This document shows positions 1-10,812 of a stretch of 64,000 nt of DNA, in pieces (the stretch's first letter is position 1; the number at the start of each line of letters is the position of its first letter). The stretch covers positions 286,721 to 350,720 of the forward strand of contig SCFE01000102.1 of NCBI GenBank assembly GCA_004352715.1, given 5' to 3'. Position numbers and translations under genes: made by a program. Source of the stretch: Hofstenia miamia (lineage: Eukaryota > Xenacoelomorpha > Acoela). The notes below the pieces were generated by a model. That model did no database searches, was not told where the DNA came from, and saw only the letters and a list, made by a program, of their open reading frames with translations.

Positions 1-1013
1 GAGATTTATTTACTTAATCTGTGCGTAAACGTCTGCCTGAATATACAGTACACTAAAAAATAGTCCAATATCAGGCACGAGGCTATAAAACGCCCTAAAA
101 AGAAAATAAAATATTATTTCATGGTTGAAGTCTTGATATACATGTATATGATACATGTGGATATATTTTGCGTAGAAGAATGTAGAAGCCTAGTAGTCAC
201 ATGACTTTCAACTATTATTGAAAACATTTTATCAGCTTAATAAATTCTTCTGAATTTTCATAAAATATATTTGAGAACAATTTGTGAAATACTTTGAGAA
301 AACATTGAGTCTACTACCTACAAACCATTACAGTTCTTTTCGAATGATTATAGCCAATTATTCAGAACCATTTAGACGTATTTGTGTAGACAAATGACTG
401 CTTAAATGTTCATATAGCTAAGCATCTATTTCTATGATCATTAAAAAGTTAAAGGTGAGTACTCGAGATGGCGATATTTTTGGTAATCATTATATGCAAA
501 ATGTGGACTTTGATTTATTGGCATTCAACATTAAGAAGACAATTGTTTTTCAAATCGTGCTAAGTAGTGTTTCCAAAAAGGTATGGACAAATCTTTTTCA
601 ATGTTATCCAGGTTTTTACACAATTGATTTTAGCCTTACCAGATTAAGTTGCTTTGAGATATGTATTTTTTTACTTTGCTTAATAGTTCCAAATGCTGAT
701 CTGTTTTGCTAACTCTAAATGACTTCATGCTTGGAACTATTTTTATATAGAAGATTTACAAAAACAATTACATAGAAAATGTAAATTTGAAATACAAAAA
801 ACATGCAAAAACACAAACAATACAAGCAAACATTAATAAAACTAATCACATAGTTGAATTTATTAAAGACAATCCCAAAACAATGGTTGATAAACAGCCT
901 ATTTTCATAAAAAATACTATAATCAAGACATCATTTAAAAGACAATGCATTGATAAGCCATCTTTTAACTGAAGTGCTTCCTTTACCAATTAATGTACGT
1001 GGTATATCTAAAC
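1..1013. other. AT-rich stretch, no gene recognised
   Basis: No recognisable gene. An ATG-started 92-codon reading frame at 434-712 (+) has no motif I know, and its length is unremarkable for AT-rich DNA. CpG dinucleotides occur at normal density here. Confidence 0.5.
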
Positions 1014-1141
1014 TATACGTTTGGAAAATTTGGCAAATATTTGCCAAATATTTGGAAAAAAATGCATAATTTTTGTAAATGGCAATATTCCAAATATTTG
1101 GCAAATATTTGCCAAATAATTGCCAAATTTTCCAAATTTGT
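1014..1141. repeat. Self-complementary minisatellite, cluster A
   Basis: Built from alternating TTTGGCAAAT and ATTTGCCAAA words. The outer edges are mutually inverted (TTGGAAAATTTGGC at the left, GCCAAATTTTCCAA at the right), so the whole cluster can fold into a hairpin. It is preceded by a short TATATCTAAACTA word; a similar ATATCTAAACTA follows cluster B. Confidence 0.75.
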
Positions 1142-1713
1142 ACAATTTGTACATTCATTAATTTAAAGCTTATTTGAATAAATAAACGTGTACATAATAT
1201 ATAATTGAGTATTTCAAACATTTTTGAAACCAATATAACGAAAATTTCAACTTTTCATTGACTACTGTTATAAACAATTAAAGTATTTATATATCTAAGA
1301 ATAATTTATGCAACAATTAAATACTCAATTAGTACTAGTTATGGACTAGTGTTATAACCTGTATTCTATTAGTTTTTTATGTTCATACCAGAAATAATTT
1401 TTAAATCTAACATACTTATAAATGCTTAAGTTATAATTCATAACTGCCAAAATTTTGAGCAAATTGTTACGGAATATAAACAAGATTAATTGGAAAATTT
1501 TCAATGTTGCATTAGTTAAGAATTATGATGTTGACTTGCATACTAATGCTTTAATGCATTTGGTTGGCAGTTGATTGCTGTAGTTTAGACTATGATTAGT
1601 CTGTATTGGATCTATACGTCTTCTGTATACATCTTATGTATACTGTGAAGCAGTTTAACCAACTGCTGTTATAAATAACTAAAGCTGATGAAAAATCACT
1701 TAGCACAAAACTT

Positions 1714-1935
1714 GGAAACTTTGTCAAATATTTGGTAAAATTTGCCAAATATTTGGCAAATTCTTGGAAAGTTTGCAAATTATTTGGAAAATTTGCCAAA
1801 TATTTGGCAAATTCTTGGAAAGTTTGCATAAAATTTGGAAAATTTGCCAAATATTTGGAATCGATTTGCAAATCCTTTCCAAATATTTGGCAATAATTTG
1901 GCAATTTTTTGCCAAATTTTCCAAATTTATTTACT
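1714..1935. repeat. Self-complementary minisatellite, cluster B
   Basis: Same word family as cluster A, longer and more repetitive; units of TTGCCAAATATTTGGCAAAT type recur, with a tandem 'ttcttggaaagtttgca' variant at about 1762 and 1812. It ends with GCCAAATTTTCCAA. The open frames across it on the minus strand are by-products of the repeat. The 570 bp between the clusters shows no gene. Confidence 0.75.
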
Positions 1936-2193
1936 AGGGATATCTAAACTAGTCTTGAAGCATCGAATAGATGTAAATTAAGTACCGAATCATCGTTTTC
2001 ATTAAAATGATCAAAACTGTTTTTTTAATTTCATCTTCTGTATTAGCTCAATGAAAAGAGATTATACTGAATCCAGCAATTCCATAATTATGAATCCTTA
2101 ATGAGCTTAGCGTTAAGTTAAATGAGAAATTTTTCTCTAAATCTTCTAACATTTGCAAAAGTGATAAAGAAATAATATGCATAGATATTTGAA

Positions 2194-2217
2194 TATAAGA
2201 TAAGATAAGATAAGATA
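2194..2217 (-). repeat. Short (TATCT)n tract, possible LINE 3' tail
   Basis: About four to five 5-bp units (AAGAT on the plus strand). Its position downstream of the RT remnant, in the same orientation, suggests the simple-sequence tail used by many CR1-type elements. It could also be an unrelated microsatellite. Confidence 0.4.
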
Positions 2218-3770
2218 TTCTATATTTAGAGATTTTACTTACAATTTGGAAAACTGATAAATCTCTAAATCTAGCGTCGATAAATATACAATATAAAATA
2301 CATGCACTATTTACAAGAAAAAAAGTTTTTTTCAGGCTACGGATGTTATCTTGTTTTAGTATAATCAATATTACTAAATTTATAGCCCAGTCAAGATTTT
2401 CCACAGATGAACTTTTGTTTTAAAATTAATTCCTTAGCACGTTTACGAAATTGCTTTAAGTTTTTAATACATTTGATTTCTTGAGGGAATTCATTCCATT
2501 GTCTTATTGCATTATATTTATAAGCGAATGTTGTTTAATTTTAGATTTATACTTAATTATAGTAAATCTTTTTGTTGTTTCGTTAAACGTGTTTGAAAAT
2601 TCTGGGAACTTTATATAATTATAAGGTGGAAGTAATTTGTAGCGGTGTTTATTTGAATTAACTGTTTAGGACTTGGGATTGATTCATAAATACATCTTTT
2701 CAAAGCACTAGAATTTCTTTTACAAACATTAATGTCCCATTTATATTAAATTTCAAGTTTTTAATGAGTTCTTGGCGTGTGTTTAATAATAAAATACTAC
2801 TATAAATGGCTAATTACCAAAGAATATAAAAGTTGTATAATTGCATTTTCTGGTAATTGGTTTAAAACAGGGTTTATAGTTTTTATACCAATAGCAATTT
2901 TCTTTTGTAGTTTTAACATTATCATTAAATAGTAATTTTGAGTCAAACGTAACGCCTAAATATTTTTTACTACTGGAAATTTTTTTGGGCGATTTTTTTC
3001 AGCCTTATGAGGACTAAGTAAACAAAATTCAGTTTTCTTAGCATTAATTCGTAATTTATGCATTGAAAAGTAATTGCATAAAGATTGACAGCTTAACTCT
3101 ATTTGATTTATTGTCTTATTATAAGATTTGTCACTACAAAATACACATGTATCATCAGCATACTGGATAAAATTGGTCTTAGTATGATGTTTAATATCAT
3201 TTATATCAATATTAAATAGTAGGGGGCCTACAATAGTCCCCTGTGGTATACCATTTTTGATCGGAAGCCATCATGAAAATACTTTATTTTAACCCGTTGA
3301 ATTCTGTTATTAAGATAATTTGAGATGAAAAGTATACTATTATTACCCATGCCTATATGTCTAAGTTTCTCATATAATATTTTATGATTGATTGAATGAA
3401 AGGCTTTAGAAATATCCAAGCAGGCAATTGCGACCTAGTTTTTTATCTAAGGAATTTCTTCAGCGTTCAGTAGGTTGGATGAGAGCATCTGTAGAAGAAT
3501 AATGTTTTCAAAAAACAAACTGTGCATCAGAAAATAGATTATATTTTTGCATGTGTTCGTTAATTTGATCTGATAAAAGTCTCTCAAATATTTTACTAAT
3601 TGGGAATGCTATCGAGATTGGTCTATAATTTGAGGCAATATTTTTATCAGGTTTCTTAAAAATCGGTGTTACATGAAATTTTTTCAGAGTTCCAGGGAAG
3701 TACTGAAAACTCTCCAGTACGTAAAAAAATGGAATCCATGCGACATTCCGTAAATAACATTTAAGCATGT
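2194..3770 (-). pseudogene. Decayed non-LTR (LINE) reverse transcriptase
   Basis: Minus-strand remnant of a CR1/Jockey-group-style reverse transcriptase. From 3768 down to 3508 the frame carries the fingers motif NYRPIS and a following ISKIFERLL segment. From 3419 to 3228 it carries DISKAF (RT motif A Asp) and NHKIL. In another frame GTIVGPLLFNI follows, and then YADD, the catalytic box, at 3162-3151. Reading continues in shifted frames to about 2450. At least two frameshifts and several stops separate these blocks, so it cannot encode an active enzyme. A short (TATCT)n-like tract at 2194-2217 on the same strand may be its 3' tail. No 5' endonuclease domain is visible upstream, so the copy is 5'-truncated, as is usual for LINEs. 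The exact clade is not assigned. Confidence 0.8.
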
Positions 3771-4139
3771 TTTTTGTAGGTTGAAAGCGTTAATTTTTTT
3801 CGTGCTCAATAAATTCAAAATATTAAAATATATCACAAAAATTCCTTTCTTTAAAAATTTCTAGTAATTGTTGAATACAAACGCAGAAATTCAAAATTTT
3901 CTTTGCAATCTAAAATGTGCATTTCTAACTGTCCAAGTCCAATCCGGGCGATTAGCACCATCTTTCATAATACCATTGCCGTCCCTCATTTTCACCTGGG
4001 TCAACGCGGTCCACTTGCATTTCTGCGTTTAAATATTGTTTGATAATCTGTACATTGCAAGGACTATATTTACTTAAGATAAATTCATGCATTTTACTTT
4101 AATTAATTTTTTAAAACAGATTACAAATGCTGTACAATC
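3771..4139. other. Intergenic, nothing recognised
   Basis: This is the sequence downstream of the GPCR stop codon, up to the LINE remnant. I see no gene. Confidence 0.5.
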
Positions 4140-5078
4140 CTATGTAGCATTTTGAATTGGAATTATGGAGAATTTCCACATTGTTTTTAGTTCATTTCTG
4201 AAGTCAACGCTCTGACTAATGTAAATCAAAGGGTTTATTAAAGATGAATAAATCGCCATTTGCAGAAGAGTTACATAAACGTGAGCTGAAATGGTCAAAT
4301 CTGAGTCAATCACGTAAGAGAGGAGGGTTGTACTTGCATAAATATATACAGGACACGTCGTAACTGCAAATAATATTGAAATCATAAGAGTTATAAATAC
4401 TAGTTTTTTGTTGTTCTTCCCGGAAGCTGATGAAAAATGTCCTTTAAGTTTGAACACACGTTTAACAATGCACGCATAACATGAGAATATTACGATCATG
4501 CACAAAACTGGAAAGGCTATAAAAATTATCATGAAAAAAACGTAAAAAACAATGTCTATATCCGCAAATAAGCATTGTCCATTTTTAAAATTAAGATAAA
4601 TTATTGTGTCGGAAGCCATAAAAATACCAGCGATGTAAACGAGAATCAAAATCTTATGAAGAAATGTTCGATAGCTAAGAATTGATATTTTTCTGTAGAC
4701 AATGGGATACTCTACAGCTATGAATCGCTCAACGGCCAAGAAAACGATGTGTATCATTGATATTGGAATACAGACCCACTGGTAGAAAAGAGAGAAAAAA
4801 AGTTTGCAGTAAATATTTCCATATAGTTGTTCCTTTGGCCTAGGTAGGCAAGACAGTAAATGAATTGTAATAATATTACAGAAACATGTAAGGAAATCAA
4901 CGAAAGCAAGACTTGCAATAATATAGTTCGTTAGAACTTTAAATAGACTTTTGCTCTTCAAATAAACGAAGAAGATTGTAAAATTGAGGATCAATCCAAC
5001 CGCCATTAACAATGTTGTTATCCACTTAGGAGCGAGATTGATTTTGAAATACTGCAAACCACTAATTGAATCGTTCAT
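4140..5078 (-). CDS. Class A (rhodopsin-like) G-protein-coupled receptor, single exon
   Basis: 312 residues, ATG start, no interruption: a complete intronless seven-helix receptor of the plasma membrane. Landmarks: N32 in helix 1 (LILN), D61 in helix 2 (LAFVD), C91 at the top of helix 3, E117-R118-F119 in place of the usual DRY, C169 in the second extracellular loop (disulfide partner of C91), P243 in helix 6, and N282-P283-L-I-Y286 (NPxxY) in helix 7. The Trp of the usual CWxP switch in helix 6 is replaced (TCPVY). N2-D-S is a possible glycosylation site on a very short N-terminus. Loops are short and the C-tail is about 25 residues. Short intronless receptors of this kind are common in lineage-specific peptide or chemosensory receptor expansions of cnidarians, placozoans and other invertebrates. 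The ligand cannot be inferred. No neighbouring paralogue is present. Confidence 0.9.
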   Translation of the reverse strand: MNDSISGLQYFKINLAPKWITTLLMAVGLILNFTIFFVYLKSKSLFKVLTNYIIASLAFVDFLTCFCNIITIHLLSCLPRPKEQLYGNIYCKLFFSLFYQWVCIPISMIHIVFLAVERFIAVEYPIVYRKISILSYRTFLHKILILVYIAGIFMASDTIIYLNFKNGQCLFADIDIVFYVFFMIIFIAFPVLCMIVIFSCYACIVKRVFKLKGHFSSASGKNNKKLVFITLMISILFAVTTCPVYIYASTTLLSYVIDSDLTISAHVYVTLLQMAIYSSLINPLIYISQSVDFRNELKTMWKFSIIPIQNAT

Positions 5079-5924
5079 TTCAATTTTTATGTATGGAATG
5101 AATTGGAATTTCTAAATTTCAAAAATTACATTTTATTTTATAATTCATCTGAGCATTTTAATTAAATTTACAAGGGCGTTTAAATAAATTTTGTGAAAAC
5201 ATGGAAATGATTTTGAATTCAATGTTATAAATAATTATATTATTTCAATGTAGACATTAATTGTGAGGGAAAGCCTTGTTCAAATATCGGAAAATTCCTT
5301 TAAATCTTAACCATGTTTTTGCAAAAATATTAAAAACATAAATGTTATTTTCAGGTTTAATTTATTTCGGGTAAAATTTAGCTATTTTCGTTGCCAAATT
5401 CTATTAAAAATGTGTTGTATTCAACAAATTAATAATTTTCAGCACTATTTACACTCAGGACCGTATTCAGCATTATCACTTAAGGGTTGATAAGAAATTC
5501 GGACAGACCTTAAATTTAAACTGAAATTTTACCAAAGACTGTATGTACACTACTTCAATTTTATGTTGCATGCATCGGCAAGCGTGTAAAACAGTAATGG
5601 GCTAAGGGCAGTAATTGTCATACAATCCTATACAATTGTAGCAATTTCAATAATAGGGGGCGGATCATTACAACGATAGTTTACGCCGTGTAAAGGTTGT
5701 TTGTAGCATACGAAGTAATCTAACCTAATTTGAGTTCACATTCCCCACTTTTTCCTTCTTGATACAACCCGTTCCTGAATTGTTGATTTGGAGAATTTGC
5801 TAAACTTTTTCAGACTATCGGCTAACATGGATTTACCATCAACAAAATTTAGTGTCCAGTCTGAACAATGGATATCTTCGCGAATATAATTAAACTCAAT
5901 AGCAAGACGTTTTTCTACAAGATC
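5079..5924. other. Upstream region of the GPCR, no gene recognised
   Basis: AT-rich sequence 5' of the receptor. No clear core promoter element or other coding segment was identified. Confidence 0.45.
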
Positions 5925-6168
5925 TTGACCAGATTAGGAGGCGTGGGACTATGTGCATGAATGTACCTCGCGTGCACGACCTTTTATATATATATATATA
6001 TATATTATAATTTTCTTTAAGAATAATAAAAAAATCATGACAAGTAGTTTAAATGCTTTCTTGAAATTAAAGTAAGGCAAAAAACTATGTTATACTCGCT
6101 ATTTGTCAGTAAGACAAGCAATTTTAGGGGGCGTGGGCCCCCTCCTAAATCCGCCCCAGCGCAAACCA
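5925..6168. mobile_element. MITE-like insertion with GC-rich ends and internal (TA)n
   Basis: GC-rich ends in AT-rich DNA: AGGAGGCGTGGG near 5935 and the complementary GGGGCGTGGGCCCCCTCC around 6127-6146, with (TA)n at 5983-6005 between them. The insertion begins directly after the RNase H TDSKSL motif of the neighbouring retroelement and ends its reading frame. The target duplication is not clear and the boundaries are approximate. Confidence 0.4.
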
Positions 6169-6712
6169 GTGATTTGGAGTCCGTGAGCACTTTAATAGTA
6201 AGCCATTGACCAATAATAGCATAAATAATATGTCGAATATGACATGATGAGTCCAACCTATCAACTAATGCTATGTTTTCTGCTGATAGCGCGCTACGGG
6301 CAGTTCTGTGTAACATTTTCGAGGACCAAAATATTAAATGGGGACCCCAGAACAACATGAATCCTCCCCAGCTAGAATTGCCAAACGACGCCTCAGAATA
6401 TAAATCTAATGAATCATTATGCGAACTCTCGGTAAATGACAAAAATAGGTTTTCATGTTTGAAAGAACGTATTAATTTGTTAACCTTATGAAGCCAATGT
6501 TCACTTGGAGAACAATTTTGTTATAGCATCTCAGCAACTTCACAGCTAATGTCAGGACAACTAACAGCTGATATCCAAAGCAGTTTGCCAGTTGCAGTAC
6601 GATAATTCGATAGATTATCAATTTCACATAACGTATTTATGTAATCTTCCTGAGATAAATCAAAACCGATTAAGTTTTCTAATAAACTCATTCCCAGAAA
6701 TGTAACCCAATG
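6166..6712 (-). pseudogene. Copia-like retrotransposon: end of RT and RNase H
   Basis: One long minus-strand frame with a single in-frame stop (after VAEML). It begins with VTFLGM, contains GKLLWISA followed by PDIS (the conserved end of copia-type RT), then an RNase H domain: YSEASFGN (first acidic site, Glu instead of Asp), SAENIALVD (the catalytic Glu region) and TDSKSL (third acidic site). This arrangement is typical of the copia-like polyproteins common in cnidarians and molluscs. At its 5' end it is interrupted by the tail of a non-LTR element, and at its 3' end by the MITE-like sequence at 5925-6168. It lies in the same orientation and order as the integrase and protease pieces at 12.4-14.5 kb, so all may be one element. 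Confidence 0.8.
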
Positions 6713-7256
6713 ATTATTATTATTATTATTATTATTATTTTTTTTTTACTTAATAGCTTTATTTAACTCTGTATGCACATACATGAATATATACATATAT
6801 ACACAATATTTACAAATGACATATATATATATACAAACATGAATTACACAAAGGCTAAATATGCTACAACTATTAATTAAAATAAACTAAAAACAAATAA
6901 AAACAAAAAAACAAAATATTTACAGAATGCTAAAAAGTTAAATACTTTCTCCAAGAGTTTGTTTTAATTGAGTAGCCATATTTATATTGATTTGCTAGCA
7001 GGTTCTCCTTTAATAATTTCCTAAACAAATTCAGAGAGGATGCTGTTCTGACATAAGTAGGAAGAGTATTCCACATTTTTGCTGCATTTGTGATGAAGGC
7101 ACCTTTCCAGTATCTATTATGGATTTTAACACTATTGATGCATTTCTTTGTACGCAGGTTGATTTTGGCATATTTACTTAAAATGTTATTTGGTATTAAA
7201 TTATGTATTAATTTGTACAGATTTGTCAGGCATGCATATTTTGTGTAATATAATGG
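6713..7256 (-). mobile_element. 3' end of a non-LTR retrotransposon with (TAA)n tail
   Basis: On the minus strand the element ends with an A-run followed by about eight AAT units (6713-6748), sitting directly against the copia RT codons. Inside is the C-terminal coding end of a LINE ORF2 (see 6930-7256) and about 180 bp of 3' untranslated sequence. The 5' part is lost in the N gap. Confidence 0.8.
6930..7256 (-). CDS. C-terminal end of LINE ORF2 protein (partial)
   Basis: 108 codons open up to a TAG at 6932-6930, entering from the N gap at 7257. The segment WNTLPTYVR, followed by SLNLFRKLLKENLL, is the typical C-terminal signature of CR1/Jockey-group ORF2 proteins (W-N-x-LP ... F+xxLKxxL). 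The frame is intact, in contrast to the other LINE copies in the window, so this is the youngest-looking LINE here. The catalytic part is not visible. Confidence 0.75.
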   Translation of the reverse strand, partial: PLYYTKYACLTNLYKLIHNLIPNNILSKYAKINLRTKKCINSVKIHNRYWKGAFITNAAKMWNTLPTYVRTASSLNLFRKLLKENLLANQYKYGYSIKTNSWRKYLTF

Positions 7257-8256
7257 NNNNNNNNNNNNNNNNNNNNNNNNNNNNNNNNNNNNNNNNNNNN
7301 NNNNNNNNNNNNNNNNNNNNNNNNNNNNNNNNNNNNNNNNNNNNNNNNNNNNNNNNNNNNNNNNNNNNNNNNNNNNNNNNNNNNNNNNNNNNNNNNNNNN
7401 NNNNNNNNNNNNNNNNNNNNNNNNNNNNNNNNNNNNNNNNNNNNNNNNNNNNNNNNNNNNNNNNNNNNNNNNNNNNNNNNNNNNNNNNNNNNNNNNNNNN
7501 NNNNNNNNNNNNNNNNNNNNNNNNNNNNNNNNNNNNNNNNNNNNNNNNNNNNNNNNNNNNNNNNNNNNNNNNNNNNNNNNNNNNNNNNNNNNNNNNNNNN
7601 NNNNNNNNNNNNNNNNNNNNNNNNNNNNNNNNNNNNNNNNNNNNNNNNNNNNNNNNNNNNNNNNNNNNNNNNNNNNNNNNNNNNNNNNNNNNNNNNNNNN
7701 NNNNNNNNNNNNNNNNNNNNNNNNNNNNNNNNNNNNNNNNNNNNNNNNNNNNNNNNNNNNNNNNNNNNNNNNNNNNNNNNNNNNNNNNNNNNNNNNNNNN
7801 NNNNNNNNNNNNNNNNNNNNNNNNNNNNNNNNNNNNNNNNNNNNNNNNNNNNNNNNNNNNNNNNNNNNNNNNNNNNNNNNNNNNNNNNNNNNNNNNNNNN
7901 NNNNNNNNNNNNNNNNNNNNNNNNNNNNNNNNNNNNNNNNNNNNNNNNNNNNNNNNNNNNNNNNNNNNNNNNNNNNNNNNNNNNNNNNNNNNNNNNNNNN
8001 NNNNNNNNNNNNNNNNNNNNNNNNNNNNNNNNNNNNNNNNNNNNNNNNNNNNNNNNNNNNNNNNNNNNNNNNNNNNNNNNNNNNNNNNNNNNNNNNNNNN
8101 NNNNNNNNNNNNNNNNNNNNNNNNNNNNNNNNNNNNNNNNNNNNNNNNNNNNNNNNNNNNNNNNNNNNNNNNNNNNNNNNNNNNNNNNNNNNNNNNNNNN
8201 NNNNNNNNNNNNNNNNNNNNNNNNNNNNNNNNNNNNNNNNNNNNNNNNNNNNNNNN
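7257..8256. other. Assembly gap (1000 N)
   Basis: Exactly 1000 N, so the size is nominal. The right edge is a (TA)n tract. Confidence 1.
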
Positions 8257-9681
8257 TATATATATATATATATATATGTTGTAATTCTACCCCCAAGTCA
8301 TACTAATTTAGTCAGATGGATTTTTTCTTATATAATTATTTTTTAATAATCTTCACAACTTTTTAATAATCTTTACAACTTGTTTTTCATCAATTACTGT
8401 ACAATAAAAATCTACTGAACAATGTCAATCCAGTGGTAAAAGTGCTTGCCGTTCTCACTCTATGAAAATTTTTTATAAACTGTATGCAAAAGTGGACTTT
8501 TGTATCAAACATAAATTTATAAAATTTAGCGTTTTTCCAGTTTCAATTTCTTTGTGCTTTCTGATATGCGTGATTCAGTCCATCCAAAAATTCAAGTCTA
8601 AGTCTTCCTTTTTGGGAAAATGGATCAGCTGAAAATATTGAAATTTTGTTCAAAATTTATGGAATAATAAAAAAGTCATTTTCAATCAATTGATTAGGAA
8701 AATCAAGCCACTAATGTAAAAATTTGAGAAAAAAGATCCCAGTAACAAGAAAAAATAGCATTGTCTGCAAAATACACGCTTTGTTAATCAACTTATTGAT
8801 AACTCGATTGGTAATTATTTATTATAAATCAGTTTAGAAATGCCCAAAAGTTTGGAATTGCTTGTTTTGATACCTTCTCAAAATGATAACGTCATCAAAA
8901 ATCTGAAAAAGAATTTTGAAAAACATTTTTCACCAAAATATTCCTATATAAATTTTAGGAAACGTCATGAAATTTCATTAAGATTGACCAATTATTCCAG
9001 GAGTAGCAATAAATGCTTAAAACCGCAAGCCTAGAAGGCACCCCACCAGCCCAGGTGGGTTAGGAACATGATAGCTTCAAGTACCACTTAATTGTATGTA
9101 CTCTATCAAATAATGATAATCCTATATACTTTGAAATTTATAGGCAACCAGTAATGTAGAGAAGATTTCAGCATATGCTATGTGTAGGAAAGATTCAATA
9201 TGGAAACAGTATATTGTAAATTGCCAAGGAGCTAGATTTTAATTTCATATATTGAAACGAATATATGGCGAAAATTTGTGTAGAAAAAATTATTGTAGCA
9301 GTTCGAACGAATTTGTAAAGTATATACAATATGCATCTCTCGCTGTTGCATGGAATATTTTTCTTAATAAATATAAAGGTAACATTTCGAAGCTGGTTTA
9401 TTAATAATTATTGCTGATACCATATTAAAAGAGTTTGATTACCTCAAAATTTTCCCACCTAACAACTCACAAGAAATGTGATAAACGGTTTGTAAACCTT
9501 TATCATCGATGCATTTCATATACACACTGATGGTTTCCTAATGGCTTTTCAACCGTAGAAATATGTTTGTCGAATGAGAAATCTTCTGCTTTTGTGAAAT
9601 TTTTGCACAATGAAATCAATTTCGAAAAGAATACCTTCAAGCTATCTTCAAAAAAATAAATGCATTGATGAGCCTAATGAA
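8257..9681. other. No gene recognised between two gaps
   Basis: (TA)n at 8257-8277, then AT-rich sequence. An ATG-started 64-codon frame at 8840-9034 (+) has no recognisable domain. A small GC-rich stem (CCCACC ... GGTGGG) lies just after it at about 9044-9060. If the copia-like pieces on either side are one element, its RT should lie here or in the gaps, but I could not identify it. Confidence 0.4.
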
Positions 9682-10681
9682 NNNNNNNNNNNNNNNNNNN
9701 NNNNNNNNNNNNNNNNNNNNNNNNNNNNNNNNNNNNNNNNNNNNNNNNNNNNNNNNNNNNNNNNNNNNNNNNNNNNNNNNNNNNNNNNNNNNNNNNNNNN
9801 NNNNNNNNNNNNNNNNNNNNNNNNNNNNNNNNNNNNNNNNNNNNNNNNNNNNNNNNNNNNNNNNNNNNNNNNNNNNNNNNNNNNNNNNNNNNNNNNNNNN
9901 NNNNNNNNNNNNNNNNNNNNNNNNNNNNNNNNNNNNNNNNNNNNNNNNNNNNNNNNNNNNNNNNNNNNNNNNNNNNNNNNNNNNNNNNNNNNNNNNNNNN
10001 NNNNNNNNNNNNNNNNNNNNNNNNNNNNNNNNNNNNNNNNNNNNNNNNNNNNNNNNNNNNNNNNNNNNNNNNNNNNNNNNNNNNNNNNNNNNNNNNNNNN
10101 NNNNNNNNNNNNNNNNNNNNNNNNNNNNNNNNNNNNNNNNNNNNNNNNNNNNNNNNNNNNNNNNNNNNNNNNNNNNNNNNNNNNNNNNNNNNNNNNNNNN
10201 NNNNNNNNNNNNNNNNNNNNNNNNNNNNNNNNNNNNNNNNNNNNNNNNNNNNNNNNNNNNNNNNNNNNNNNNNNNNNNNNNNNNNNNNNNNNNNNNNNNN
10301 NNNNNNNNNNNNNNNNNNNNNNNNNNNNNNNNNNNNNNNNNNNNNNNNNNNNNNNNNNNNNNNNNNNNNNNNNNNNNNNNNNNNNNNNNNNNNNNNNNNN
10401 NNNNNNNNNNNNNNNNNNNNNNNNNNNNNNNNNNNNNNNNNNNNNNNNNNNNNNNNNNNNNNNNNNNNNNNNNNNNNNNNNNNNNNNNNNNNNNNNNNNN
10501 NNNNNNNNNNNNNNNNNNNNNNNNNNNNNNNNNNNNNNNNNNNNNNNNNNNNNNNNNNNNNNNNNNNNNNNNNNNNNNNNNNNNNNNNNNNNNNNNNNNN
10601 NNNNNNNNNNNNNNNNNNNNNNNNNNNNNNNNNNNNNNNNNNNNNNNNNNNNNNNNNNNNNNNNNNNNNNNNNNNNNNNNN
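9682..10681. other. Assembly gap (1000 N)
   Basis: Exactly 1000 N, nominal size. Confidence 1.
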
Positions 10682-10812
10682 CATGTTAGAACAGTTCGAA
10701 TATCGATATTCTTTTGTTTTTATGTGCCTGGAGACGTGTAATGGTGTTTTTCAAGTTTTCTTCTGCACTCTATAGAGTCGTCTGAGCAAGGTAAGAATAG
10801 TTCATACTAATA

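Noticed and set aside
434-712. 92-codon ATG frame on the plus strand
   Set aside because: No motif, no conserved pattern, ordinary length by chance in AT-rich DNA.
1596-1924. Two overlapping minus-strand frames with repeated NLPNIWQIF-like words
   Set aside because: Direct translation of the minisatellite, with no independent coding evidence.
6273-6491. Plus-strand frame opposite the RNase H remnant
   Set aside because: The minus-strand frame carries the RNase H motifs; this is its shadow.
7190-8296. Long open frames crossing the N gap (also at 9610-10741, 41669-42517, 44676-45397, 54174-55479)
   Set aside because: They are open only because N codons contain no stops; flanking codons are mostly (TA)n. 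Only the PHD segment at 55209-55479 has independent support.
8840-9034. 64-codon lysine-rich frame followed by a GC-rich stem
   Set aside because: No recognisable domain; the stem is only 6 bp and there is no sign of a bacterial-style terminator in a eukaryotic context.
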